Source: Flavobacterium macacae (GTDB taxonomy: Bacteria; Bacteroidota; Bacteroidia; Flavobacteriales; Flavobacteriaceae). Taken from it: a stretch of DNA of 64,000 nucleotides. How positions within the stretch are numbered: the first letter of the stretch is position 1; each line of letters begins with the position of its first letter. Positions 36,899-45,024 of the stretch are shown in pieces. The notes beneath the pieces were generated by a model that ran no database searches, had not been told where the DNA came from, and saw nothing but the letters and a program-made list of their open reading frames with translations. A program made the position numbers and the translations under genes. The stretch covers positions 84,124 to 148,123 of the forward strand of contig NZ_RQVR01000008.1 of the NCBI RefSeq assembly GCF_003865365.1. Direction: 5' to 3'.

Positions 36899-38155
36899 AT
36901 GAACTTGATTATTCGACAAGCAAAAATTATTGACACCAAAAGTCCGAATCACAATCAAACTTCTGACATTCAGATTGAAAACGGAATCATCACTAAAATT
37001 GGCCAAAACTTACCAAATCCAGCTGATTTTGAAACGTTGGAATTAGAAAACCTTCATGTTTCTCAAGGTTGGTTTGATTCCAGCGTAAGCTTGGGCGAAC
37101 CTGGTTTTGAAGATAGGGAAACGATTTCAAACGGATTGAATACGGCTGGAAGAAGCGGTTTTACGGCAATAGCAATGCAACCGAACAGTTTTCCTATTTT
37201 AGACAATCAAGCAAATATCAGTTTTGTAAAAAGCAAATCGGCTGATTTTGCAACCGATTTATTTCCGATTGGAGCATTGACAAAAAACAGCGAAGGAAGC
37301 GATTTAGCCGAACTTTTTGACATGAAAAATTCAGGGGCCATTGCTTTTGGAGATTACAACAAAAGTCTTTCCAACTCTAATCTTTTGAAAATTTCGTTGC
37401 AATATGCGCAAGATTTTGACGGTTTAGTGATTGCTTATTCACAAGATGCAAACATTAAAGGAAGTGGAGTGGCAAACGAAGGAATTGTCAGCACACGATT
37501 GGGTTTAAAAGGAATTCCGGCTTTGGCAGAAGAATTACAAATTGCCCGAAATCTTTTTATTTTAGAATATACAGGCGGAAAACTACACATTCCTACGATC
37601 TCTACAGCTAAATCAGCTCAGTTGATTCAAGAAGCAAAAGCAAAAGGATTAAGCGTAACGTGTTCTGTGGCTGTACATAATTTGGTTTTAACCGATGAAA
37701 AGTTGGACGGATTTGATACTCGCTTTAAAGTTACGCCACCTTTGAGAACTGATTCTGACAGAAAAGCATTGATTGAAGCTGTGAAAAACGGCACCATTGA
37801 CATAATCACTTCAGACCATAATCCGATGGATATTGAACACAAGAAGATGGAGTTTGATATGGCAAAAAATGGAACAATCGGATTGGAAAGTGCTTTTGGA
37901 GCTTTGCTGACGGTGCTACCACTAGAAATTGTTATCGAAAAATTACTTGCCGGAAAAGCTATTTTTAAGGTAGTAAATCCAGAAATTAAAGAAGGAAATG
38001 TTGCCAATTTATCACTTTTTAATCCGGAAGGAAATTGGAATTTCAGTAAAGAAAACATCTTGTCAAAATCCAAAAATTCTGCTTTCCTTGGACAAGAAAT
38101 GAAAGGAAAAGCATACGGAGTTTTTAATAATACGAAATTAGTTTTAAATAAATAA
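36899..38155 (+). CDS. Dihydroorotase-like protein lacking the metal-binding His-X-His
   Basis: 418 residues of amidohydrolase fold, homologous to PyrC/PyrX. The canonical DxHVHLREPG reads DSSVSLGEPG (60-69): both histidines of the HxH metal site are Ser (62 and 64). Later blocks are also altered (KLHIPTIST, TCSVAVHNLVLT), although SDHNP is kept. It therefore resembles the catalytically dead PyrC' proteins that serve as partners of aspartate transcarbamoylase. An active dihydroorotase would have to be encoded elsewhere. Confidence 0.8.
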   Translation: MNLIIRQAKIIDTKSPNHNQTSDIQIENGIITKIGQNLPNPADFETLELENLHVSQGWFDSSVSLGEPGFEDRETISNGLNTAGRSGFTAIAMQPNSFPILDNQANISFVKSKSADFATDLFPIGALTKNSEGSDLAELFDMKNSGAIAFGDYNKSLSNSNLLKISLQYAQDFDGLVIAYSQDANIKGSGVANEGIVSTRLGLKGIPALAEELQIARNLFILEYTGGKLHIPTISTAKSAQLIQEAKAKGLSVTCSVAVHNLVLTDEKLDGFDTRFKVTPPLRTDSDRKALIEAVKNGTIDIITSDHNPMDIEHKKMEFDMAKNGTIGLESAFGALLTVLPLEIVIEKLLAGKAIFKVVNPEIKEGNVANLSLFNPEGNWNFSKENILSKSKNSAFLGQEMKGKAYGVFNNTKLVLNK

Positions 38156-38158
38156 ATT

Positions 38159-38485
38159 ATGCAGAATACTGTTGAAGAAGGAAAAACGATTGCTATTGTC
38201 TCACACCTTTCCATCATTGGAACCATCATTGCTATTGTGATGAATAATGATAAAAAAAATACTTTTGCAACCTTTCATATTCGCCAAACGCTTGGAATTT
38301 TTCTATTATTTTTCGCTTTGGGATATCCGGTTGGACTTTTTGACGATTGGATGATTTCATCTTCATTATACATTTTCATTTTCATTCTTTGGGCTTACAG
38401 CTTTGTGAGTGCGCTCCAAGGACAGATGAATTTGATTCCTTTATTAGGAAGTTTTTTCCAGAAATTTTTCAAAAATATTATCTAA
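38159..38485 (+). CDS. DUF4870-like membrane protein
   Basis: 108 residues with three hydrophobic helices (about 12-30, 43-62 and 68-88). KNTFATFHIRQTLGIFLL carries the 'F-H-x-R-Q' signature of DUF4870/Tic20-like small membrane proteins. It starts three bases after the dihydroorotase-like gene and six bases before the esterase gene. Function unknown. Confidence 0.75.
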   Translation: MQNTVEEGKTIAIVSHLSIIGTIIAIVMNNDKKNTFATFHIRQTLGIFLLFFALGYPVGLFDDWMISSSLYIFIFILWAYSFVSALQGQMNLIPLLGSFFQKFFKNII

Positions 38486-38490
38486 AATAA

Positions 38491-39138
38491 ATGAAAACCA
38501 ATATTGAATATCTCGTTAGAGAACCAAAAATAAAGAAAGAAAAAAATCCGTTGTTGCTTTTGCTTCACGGTTATGGAAGCAACGAGGAAGATTTATTTTC
38601 ATTTGCCGGAGAACTTCCAGAAGACTATTTTGTAGTTTCCGCAAGAGCACCTTATGATTTGCAACCTTACGGACACACTTGGTACGCGATCACTTTTGAT
38701 GCTGACCAAAATAAATTTTCAGATGACAATCAAGCGATTGAATCCAGAGATTTGATTGCCAATTTTATTGACCAGCTGGTTTCTGAATTGCCAATTGATC
38801 CTGAAAATGTAACATTGATTGGTTTCAGCCAAGGAACAATTTTAAGCTATTCGGTTGCTTTGAGTTATCCAGAAAAAATAAAAAGAGTTGTCGCGTTGAG
38901 CGGTTATTTGAATGAAGGAATTTTAGCTTCGGGTTATGAAAGCAAAGATTTGAGCCATTTGAAAATGTATATTTCTCACGGAACGCAAGACCAAGTAATT
39001 CCTGTAGAATGGGCTAGAAAAGCTCCGGAAACATTGAAAAGATTAGGAATTGATGTTGTTTTTAAAGAGTATCCGATGGGTCACGGCGTTTCTCCACAGA
39101 ATTTTCACGACCTAAAAAATTGGCTGGAAAACAATTAA
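38491..39138 (+). CDS. Alpha/beta-hydrolase (phospholipase/carboxylesterase family)
   Basis: 215 residues, cytoplasmic. The nucleophile elbow GFSQGTILSYSVALSYP carries the catalytic Ser (about 115). The Asp is in SHGTQDQVIPVEWA and the His in YPMGHGVSPQNF. The N-terminal LLLLLHGYGSNEEDLFSFA holds the oxyanion hole. This is the YtpA/LYPLA-like esterase family, with broad substrates. Third gene of a tight operon. Confidence 0.85.
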   Translation: MKTNIEYLVREPKIKKEKNPLLLLLHGYGSNEEDLFSFAGELPEDYFVVSARAPYDLQPYGHTWYAITFDADQNKFSDDNQAIESRDLIANFIDQLVSELPIDPENVTLIGFSQGTILSYSVALSYPEKIKRVVALSGYLNEGILASGYESKDLSHLKMYISHGTQDQVIPVEWARKAPETLKRLGIDVVFKEYPMGHGVSPQNFHDLKNWLENN

Positions 39139-39164
39139 AAATAATTTCAGGTTAAAGCATAAAA

Positions 39165-39204
39165 AACCGCAAATTCACGATTAAAAATCTGTGAATTTGC
39201 GGTT
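39165..39204. terminator. Bidirectional hairpin terminator
   Basis: AACCGCAAATTCAC and GTGAATTTGCGGTT pair over 14 bases between convergent genes. Confidence 0.75.
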
Positions 39205-39227
39205 AACTATTTTATAAGAAACACCTC

Positions 39228-39713
39228 TTAATCCTCTGGGTTGTCGCTTCCGGTGATGACTTCTTCATTAACCATCGCTCCGGCATACATGATTGAATCG
39301 CCTTTTTTAAGCGTAAATCCTTTGTCGGTAAGCAATTGCCATTCGTCTTTTACGTAAGGACTTCCTTCTGATTTGCGTTCCATAATTACAGAAGATTTAT
39401 AATTTGGAAGGAATAATTCAGCCTTGTTCCCATCTTCCTCTAAAACAGCAAAAGCACTGATTACTGGGTCTCCTGCCTTAATTTCTGTTGGTGGATTCAA
39501 ACGAATTCCGTCTTCAAATGGACGGATGCACGTCTTTTTTAAAACCGACCACCTGTATCCTGCAGAACTGAAGCAACCATTTTCATCTTTATCAACTCCT
39601 GCCACTTTTGCCAAGCTATCTTTTTGGATTCCAGCGTTATCGGCTGCACCTCCCAAATCCCTGCAAGAAACTGCAGAAATTAAAATAGCAAAAAGGAAAA
39701 CCAGTTTTTTCAT
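39228..39713 (-). CDS. Lipoprotein, unknown function
   Basis: 161 residues, lipobox ISAVSC (Cys17). The mature part has one possible disulfide pair (GCFSSAGYRWSVLKKTCIR) and beta-strand segments including ELFLPNYKSSVIMERK and WQLLTDKGFTLKKGDSIMYAG, loosely like inhibitors of lysozyme such as MliC. That resemblance is weak. It has its own start 46 bases downstream of the next gene's stop. Confidence 0.65.
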   Translation of the reverse strand: MKKLVFLFAILISAVSCRDLGGAADNAGIQKDSLAKVAGVDKDENGCFSSAGYRWSVLKKTCIRPFEDGIRLNPPTEIKAGDPVISAFAVLEEDGNKAELFLPNYKSSVIMERKSEGSPYVKDEWQLLTDKGFTLKKGDSIMYAGAMVNEEVITGSDNPED

Positions 39714-39758
39714 TGGGAATATTTATTTTTTTGAACTATAAATTTATAAAAAAAACTT

Positions 39759-40256
39759 CTATTTCAATGTTTTTGAATAAATAAAAGTATCCATCGTTAC
39801 AAACTCCGTTGGCTTTCCTTCATTTTTAAAATATTTCACCAAAACTTCTCCCCAAGCACCGCCAATATTGAAATCAGCAATAATCCAACGGTGGTTTAAA
39901 ATTTTTATTTTATTTATAATCGCTTTGTTTCCATTGATTTGATCATATTTGGTCAGCGGATTTCCATTCGGATTTTCGTTTAGCGTATTAATTTCATCCT
40001 TGATTTCTGAGGCCAATTTATTGACGTCATATTCTTCAAAATATTCAATCGCGTTATCATTATATTCTAAAGAGAAATAATTGGCTTCCATAATTTGATT
40101 GTTCAAAGAAGCTATAGAATCTCTTTCTACTTTTGATTCCTTTAGACAGGTTTCAATTCTTTTGTCATCCGAGTTTGATTTTTTGGAAAAATACATATAC
40201 GTGTAAATGTTCAAAAGTATCGAAAATGGCAATAAATAGAAAATCGTTTTTTTCAT
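39759..40256 (-). CDS. Hypothetical protein with N-terminal membrane anchor
   Basis: 165 residues. An N-terminal hydrophobic segment (about 4-23, FYLLPFSILLNIYTYMYF) is followed by a coiled-coil-prone stretch (about 30-60) and a globular C-terminus with HRWIIADFNIGGAWGEVLVKYF. No known domain. It lies nine bases after the MBL hydrolase gene, so it is likely cotranscribed. Confidence 0.6.
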   Translation of the reverse strand: MKKTIFYLLPFSILLNIYTYMYFSKKSNSDDKRIETCLKESKVERDSIASLNNQIMEANYFSLEYNDNAIEYFEEYDVNKLASEIKDEINTLNENPNGNPLTKYDQINGNKAIINKIKILNHRWIIADFNIGGAWGEVLVKYFKNEGKPTEFVTMDTFIYSKTLK

Positions 40257-40265
40257 TTTTATAAG

Positions 40266-41030
40266 TTAAATAGTTATTTGTAAGTTGTCATACGCTAAAA
40301 AAATATTCGCCGGAAGTCGTTTTTGAACCTCTTCGTGAAAGCCCATCGTGTGGCTGATGTGCGTCAAATAAGCCTTTTCTGGATTGACAAGCGTGATAAA
40401 ATCTAAAGCTTCCTGCAAGCTGAAATGGGAATGGTGCGGTTCTTCACGCAGTGCATTTACAACCAACACTTTTAAGCCTTTAAGTTTTTCAATTTCCCCA
40501 TCTTCCACGGTTTTTACATCCGTCAAATAGGCAAAATCATCAATTCTGTACCCAAAAACAGGCAAATCGCCGTGCATCACATAGATGGGAATTGCAGTTT
40601 TATCTCCAATTTTAAAATTCTGATTGTTTTTAACCAAAATTGGTTCGACAGAAGGTGCTCCTGGATATTTGTTTACCGTTTCAAAAACATAGGCAAAACG
40701 CTGTTTCAATGACACTAAAACCCTATCATCTAAATAAATAGGAATGTTTCCTTGTTTGAAATTAAACGGGCGAATATCGTCAATTCCAGCAGTGTGGTCA
40801 GCATGTTCGTGGGTGAATAAAATTCCGTCCAATTTCTGGCAACCAGAAGTCAGCATTTGCTGTCTAAAATCGGGTCCACAATCAATAACAAAGGAGTGAT
40901 TTTCCCAAGAAATCCAGACCGAGACACGCAATCTTTTATCTTTAAAATCGTTACTATTGCATACAGGATGATTGCTTCCGATAACCGGAATGCCTTGTGA
41001 AGTTCCTGTACCCAAAAAATAGACTTTCAA
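40266..41030 (-). CDS. MBL-fold metallohydrolase (PhnP-like)
   Basis: 254 residues. Metal-binding motif THEHADHTAGIDD (about 74-86), the N-terminal GTGTSQGIPVIGS and the downstream HGDLPVFGYRIDD and LTHISHTMG histidines fit the PhnP/lipoate-associated phosphodiesterase branch. The start codon is TTG: no ATG is available, and a TATTTTTG box lies 16 bases upstream on the minus strand (41047-41054). Substrate unknown. Confidence 0.83.
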   Translation of the reverse strand: MKVYFLGTGTSQGIPVIGSNHPVCNSNDFKDKRLRVSVWISWENHSFVIDCGPDFRQQMLTSGCQKLDGILFTHEHADHTAGIDDIRPFNFKQGNIPIYLDDRVLVSLKQRFAYVFETVNKYPGAPSVEPILVKNNQNFKIGDKTAIPIYVMHGDLPVFGYRIDDFAYLTDVKTVEDGEIEKLKGLKVLVVNALREEPHHSHFSLQEALDFITLVNPEKAYLTHISHTMGFHEEVQKRLPANIFLAYDNLQITI

Positions 41031-41046
41031 GCGCGTTAATTTTTTA

Positions 41047-41096
41047 CAAAAATAGCATTAATTCCCTTTAATAAAACCCCTATTTTGTTAACTTTG
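41047..41096. promoter_or_regulatory. Divergent promoters between MBL hydrolase and the 41115 gene
   Basis: Minus strand TATTTTTG at 41047-41054 serves the MBL gene. Plus strand TAACTTTG at 41089-41096 serves the gene at 41115, with a near-match TTA at 41068-41070. Confidence 0.55.
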
Positions 41097-41114
41097 CAAA
41101 GTATCATCACTATT

Positions 41115-42587
41115 ATGAGAAACGACGACAACGAAATTACATTAAAAGGAGACAGAGTTATTGAACAAATTCCTTCTGTGAAGGATAAAGCCCTGCGAAT
41201 CAACTTAAACGAAAATATTTACGGCACTTTTGCCGAAATTGGTGCCGGACAAGAAACAGTCAGACACTTTTTTAGGACTGGCGGTTCTTCAGGAACGATT
41301 GCAAAAGCAATGTCAGCGTATGATAAAGATTTTAGCGATGCCATTTATGGCTCTGAAACTGACGGACGTTATGTGACTGAAGCACGTTTAAAAAAAATGC
41401 TTTCGCACGAAGTCCGCTTGGTAGAACAGCGCTTGAATCGTGACAAACATCCAAGCAAAATGTTTTTCAGCTATGCAAATACGGTTGCTACAATCGATTT
41501 TGCAAAGCAATTTAAAGGCCACGGCTGGGTTGGGATTAAATACCAAATCGAGCCAGACGAAGATTATAACGAAATTGTACTTCACATTCGTTTTAAAGAA
41601 ACTGATGCCAGACTGCAACAAGAAACTCTTGGAATTCTGGGAGTTAACTTGATTTACGGTGCGTTTTACAAATACAACGATCCAAAAAAATTGCTCCGTT
41701 ATTTATACGACCACTTGGATAAGGATCAATTGGAAATTGATACAATAAACTTTTCAGGACCCCGTTTTGCAGATGTTGACAACCGTTTGATGAGTTTGCA
41801 ATTGGTTAAAAACGGAATGACTGATGCGGTAATGTTTGATCCCAATGGAAATAATGTTTTGCCTGCAGCAGTTCTTTACAAGAAAAATATTTTGGCTTTG
41901 AGAGGAAGTTTCCGTCCGGTGACGAAAGTCAATATGGATATGTACAAAAAATCTCTTGAAATGTTTCTAGAGGAAAATAAAGTACAGAAAGAAAATACCT
42001 TGGTTGTTTTTGAAATCACTCTTTCCAACCTGCGTTCTGATGGTGAAATTGACGAACGAGATTTTATGGACAGAGCTGAATTGCTTTGTTCTTTAGGCCA
42101 GTATGTAATGATTTCAAATTTTCAGGAATATTATAAAGTGGTTGAATATTTCTCAAATTATACCAAAGCCAGAATGGGATTGGCAATGGGCGTCAACAAT
42201 TTAGTTGACATTTTTGACGAGAAATATTACCGCCATTTGAGTGGTGGAATTTTGGAAGCTTTCGGTAAATTATTCTACCGTGATTTAAAAGTTTTCTTAT
42301 ATCCGATGAAAGATGACAATGGAGTGGTAATAAATTCTGGAAATCTAAAAGTACATCCAAGAATGAAAGAATTGTACAAATTCTTCAAATTCAACGGAAA
42401 AGTGGTTGATATCACTGACTTTGACGAAAATGACTTGGAAATTTTTTCAAGAGAAGTTTTAAAAATGATCAGCAAAGGAAAACCAGGTTGGGAAGAAATG
42501 CTTCCGAAAGGTATTGCTGAATTGATCAAAAGAGACAATCTTTTTGGATACGACCCAAAGAAATTGATGGAAGAAAGCACGAATTAG
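41115..42587 (+). CDS. Conserved protein of about 490 residues, function unknown
   Basis: 490 residues from the ATG at 41115; the TTG at 41085 lies upstream of the promoter box. Cytoplasmic, with no signal or helices. Striking conserved-looking blocks are HFFRTGGSSGTIAKAMSAYD, IYGSETDGRYVTEARL, INFSGPRFADVDNRLMS and FDPNGNNVLPAAVLYKKN. Relatives are sometimes given names such as nucleotidyltransferase or receptor; I see no motif for either. Well expressed by the look of its promoter, and alone between two terminators. Confidence 0.75.
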   Translation: MRNDDNEITLKGDRVIEQIPSVKDKALRINLNENIYGTFAEIGAGQETVRHFFRTGGSSGTIAKAMSAYDKDFSDAIYGSETDGRYVTEARLKKMLSHEVRLVEQRLNRDKHPSKMFFSYANTVATIDFAKQFKGHGWVGIKYQIEPDEDYNEIVLHIRFKETDARLQQETLGILGVNLIYGAFYKYNDPKKLLRYLYDHLDKDQLEIDTINFSGPRFADVDNRLMSLQLVKNGMTDAVMFDPNGNNVLPAAVLYKKNILALRGSFRPVTKVNMDMYKKSLEMFLEENKVQKENTLVVFEITLSNLRSDGEIDERDFMDRAELLCSLGQYVMISNFQEYYKVVEYFSNYTKARMGLAMGVNNLVDIFDEKYYRHLSGGILEAFGKLFYRDLKVFLYPMKDDNGVVINSGNLKVHPRMKELYKFFKFNGKVVDITDFDENDLEIFSREVLKMISKGKPGWEEMLPKGIAELIKRDNLFGYDPKKLMEESTN

Positions 42588-42653
42588 AAGTAATATCTTA
42601 TTATTGAGAATTAAGATAGCTGTCTTTAGCTTACAGAATCAATCTATACATAT

Positions 42654-42687
42654 AAAAAGCAGTATTCTTAATTGAATACTGCTTTTT
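42654..42687. terminator. Bidirectional hairpin terminator
   Basis: AAAAAGCAGTATTC and GAATACTGCTTTTT pair over 14 bases around TTAATT, between convergent genes. Confidence 0.8.
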
Positions 42688-42719
42688 TTTACTGTAACCT
42701 GAAATCGGAATTCGGCTTG

Positions 42720-43169
42720 CTATTTCAATATCTGATTTACGTGTGCCTTGGTTTTTACATCTGAAATAACATCTTCAATAATTCCTTCTTCGTTGATGAC
42801 AAAAGTCGTTCTGTGGATTCCGTCGTAGGTCCTTCCCATAAACTTTTTTGGCCCCCAGACTCCAAAAGTCTGAATCACTTCTTTTTCTTCATCGGCCAAC
42901 AGCGGAAAAGGAAAACTGAATTTATCCTTGAATTTCAATTGTGCTTTTTGCGAATCAGCGCTTACACCCAGAAGTTCGTAATTATTTGCTTTAAAACGTT
43001 CAAAATTATCTCTCAAATCGCAAGCTTCCGCTGTACAGCCCGGCGTGTTTGCCTTTGGATAAAAGAAAACAACTAACTTTTTTCCTTTATAATCTTCTAA
43101 TTGGTGAAATTTCCCATCTTGGTCAAAACCTGAAAAATCAGGCGCTTTGTCTCCTATTTTTAATGACAT
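42720..43169 (-). CDS. bcp: Thioredoxin-dependent thiol peroxidase
   Basis: 149 residues, peroxiredoxin Q/Bcp type. The peroxidatic and resolving cysteines are in NTPGCTAEACDLRD (about Cys44 and Cys49, five apart as in Bcp). FFYPKANTPG and GPKKFMGRTYDGIHRTTFVI complete the fold. It reduces H2O2 and organic peroxides using thioredoxin. Divergent from nth. Confidence 0.93.
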   Translation of the reverse strand: MSLKIGDKAPDFSGFDQDGKFHQLEDYKGKKLVVFFYPKANTPGCTAEACDLRDNFERFKANNYELLGVSADSQKAQLKFKDKFSFPFPLLADEEKEVIQTFGVWGPKKFMGRTYDGIHRTTFVINEEGIIEDVISDVKTKAHVNQILK

Positions 43170-43237
43170 AAATTATTTTTGATTTAAGATTTTTGATTTA
43201 TGAATTCGTAAATTTACAGCTATAAAATTAGCTAAAA

Positions 43238-43888
43238 ATGACCAAAAAAGAGCGTGCTTCTTTCGTTATAACTACGTTAAAAGAATTATATCCCACGATT
43301 CCCATTCCATTGGACCACAAAGACCCTTATACATTGCTGATTGCAGTTTTGCTTTCGGCACAGTGCACTGATGTTCGCGTCAACCAAATTACGCCACTTT
43401 TGTTTGCCAAAGCAGATAATCCGTATGATATGGTGAAAATGACGGTCGAAGAAATTCAGGATATCATTCGTCCTTGCGGTTTATCGCCAATGAAATCAAA
43501 AGGGATTTATGGGCTTTCACAGATGCTGATTGACAACTATAATGGCGAAGTACCCCAAAGTTTTGAAGCTTTAGAGTCGTTTCCAGCGGTTGGACATAAA
43601 ACGGCAAGCGTGGTAATGTCGCAAGCTTTTGGCGTACCTGCGTTTCCGGTTGACACGCACATTCACCGATTGATGTATCGCTGGGGCTTGACGAGCGGAA
43701 AAAATGTGGTGGAGACTGAAAAAGATGCAAAAAAAATTTTCCCGAGAGATTTGTGGAATGAATTGCATCTCCAGATCATTTGGTATGGACGAGAATATTC
43801 TCCCGCAAGAGGCTGGAGCTTAGAAAAAGATATTATCACAAGAACCATTGGAAGCAAGAAAATCTTGTCGGTACTTCTGAAAAAATAA
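43238..43888 (+). CDS. nth: Endonuclease III-like DNA glycosylase without Fe-S cysteines
   Basis: 216 residues, HhH-GPD fold. The catalytic Lys is in the hairpin FPAVGHKTASVVM (about 125) and the Asp in FPVDTHIHR (about 143). It removes oxidised pyrimidines and nicks abasic sites. The C-terminal [4Fe-4S] loop (C-x6-C-x2-C-x5-C) is absent: the tail YSPARGWSLEKDIITRTIGSKK has no Cys at all, and the protein has only two Cys in total, both N-terminal. Length is normal, so this is a variant and not a truncation. Confidence 0.87.
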   Translation: MTKKERASFVITTLKELYPTIPIPLDHKDPYTLLIAVLLSAQCTDVRVNQITPLLFAKADNPYDMVKMTVEEIQDIIRPCGLSPMKSKGIYGLSQMLIDNYNGEVPQSFEALESFPAVGHKTASVVMSQAFGVPAFPVDTHIHRLMYRWGLTSGKNVVETEKDAKKIFPRDLWNELHLQIIWYGREYSPARGWSLEKDIITRTIGSKKILSVLLKK

Positions 43889-43905
43889 AAAAATAGTTGA
43901 AAAAA

Positions 43906-43932
43906 AATATCCCGATAAATTATCGGGATATT
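43906..43932. terminator. Bidirectional hairpin terminator
   Basis: AATATCCCGATAA and TTATCGGGATATT form a 13-base palindrome between nth and the convergent 47-residue ORF. Confidence 0.8.
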
Positions 43933-43934
43933 AA

Positions 43935-44078
43935 TTAATTAGCGATTGTTTCAAATTTCAACCCATTCACTTTAATAAAGCTCAATGCTTTAGAGTAATT
44001 TAATAAAAACGATATTGTTTCTTTTTTAGGTTGCATTTGTTTTGTTGCTAATGTTTTTTTAGAGTAGATTTTTGCCAT
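43935..44078 (-). CDS. Small basic protein downstream of the sigma factor
   Basis: 47 residues beginning MAKIYSKKTLATKQ and continuing PKKETISFLLNYSKALSFIKVNGLKFETIAN. It is Lys-rich, with one amphipathic helix (about 21-34). It lies 47 bases downstream of the ECF sigma gene on the same strand, and a terminator starts right at its stop, so it fits as the last cistron. I recall similar short ORFs at sigma-factor loci in flavobacteria, but cannot confirm it here. Confidence 0.6.
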   Translation of the reverse strand: MAKIYSKKTLATKQMQPKKETISFLLNYSKALSFIKVNGLKFETIAN

Positions 44079-44125
44079 TTGATTAGGTTTGTTTCTACTT
44101 TAACGCAACAAATTTCTGAATATTG

Positions 44126-44710
44126 TTAATTGGTCAAGATAATTTGATGTTTGTCAATAACTTTTCTCAAATTCATCAACGCATATCGCATCCTGCCTAA
44201 AGCCGTATTGATAGAAACCCCAGTTAATTCTGAGATTTCTTTAAAACTTAAGTCCTGATAAATACGCATAAACAATACTTCTTTTTGGTCATTAGGCAGT
44301 TCTTCGATTAGTTTTTTCAAGTCACTTTCTACTTGATTCGTAATCATTTCGCTTTCAACATTTGGACAATTATCTGACATTATAGAGAAAATAGAAAACT
44401 CTTCAGTTTCTCTAAACATTGGCATTTTTTTGTTTTTTCTGAAATGGTCCACAATTAAATTATGAGCAATTCGCATCACCCAAGGAAGAAATTTTCCTTC
44501 TTCATTGTAAGAACCTGATTTTAAAGTTTTAATGACTTTAATAAAAGTATCCTGAAAAATATCATCCGTGATATCTCGATCCGACACTTTAGAGTAGATA
44601 AATCCGTAAATTTTTGATTGGTGCCTATCGATTAGAGAAGCCAGGGCATTTTCGTCACCTGCGACATAACTCTTTACCAATAAAGCGTCTGGGAGTTGAA
44701 CATTAGCCAT
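44126..44710 (-). CDS. ECF-type RNA polymerase sigma factor
   Basis: 194 residues from the ATG at 44710, preceded by AGGTAATATT as ribosome site; a start 37 codons upstream would fall at the promoter. Sigma region 2 reads RHQSKIYGFIYSKVSDRDITDDIFQDTFIKV (about 27-57). Region 4 has the helix-turn-helix DLSFKEISELTGVSINTALGRMRYALMNL. No anti-sigma gene is adjacent, unlike many ECF loci. Its targets are unknown. Confidence 0.9.
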   Translation of the reverse strand: MANVQLPDALLVKSYVAGDENALASLIDRHQSKIYGFIYSKVSDRDITDDIFQDTFIKVIKTLKSGSYNEEGKFLPWVMRIAHNLIVDHFRKNKKMPMFRETEEFSIFSIMSDNCPNVESEMITNQVESDLKKLIEELPNDQKEVLFMRIYQDLSFKEISELTGVSINTALGRMRYALMNLRKVIDKHQIILTN

Positions 44711-44807
44711 AATATTACCTTTTAGTTTTTGGTTGTAATTGAAATTTATTTCTAAAAAAGTAATTTTTTTATAATAGGCAAATGTTAAATTAAGATTAAT
44801 GTTAAGC

Positions 44808-44838
44808 CAAATATAGCACATTTCTTTTTATACCACAA
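44808..44838 (-). promoter_or_regulatory. Sigma-factor gene promoter (TTG-N20-TATATTTG)
   Basis: On the minus strand TTG (44836-44838) and TATATTTG (44808-44815) are correctly spaced. The leader is about 95 bases. Confidence 0.65.
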
Positions 44839-44998
44839 AATAAATTGTTGAATTTTAACATATTTCATACAATAAAAATAAATTTAACAAACCGTTTGGA
44901 GCCTAAATCGCAAGATTTGCCTAGATTTATCAGTACTTTAACACATGTTGAAAAGATAATTTTGAAATTAGTCCAATGCCACTTTCTTATTATTTAAT

Positions 44999-45006
44999 TA
45001 CCTTTG
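44999..45006 (+). promoter_or_regulatory. uvrA promoter -7 box (TACCTTTG)
   Basis: TACCTTTG ends 18 bases before the uvrA ATG at 45025. The TTG at 45004 lies within this box and is not the start. Confidence 0.6.
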
Positions 45007-45024
45007 TGGTATTCAAAAACTGCT

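Noticed and set aside
44711..44821. 37-codon N-terminal extension of the sigma factor
   Set aside because: It would begin at the promoter box and the internal ATG has a good ribosome site.
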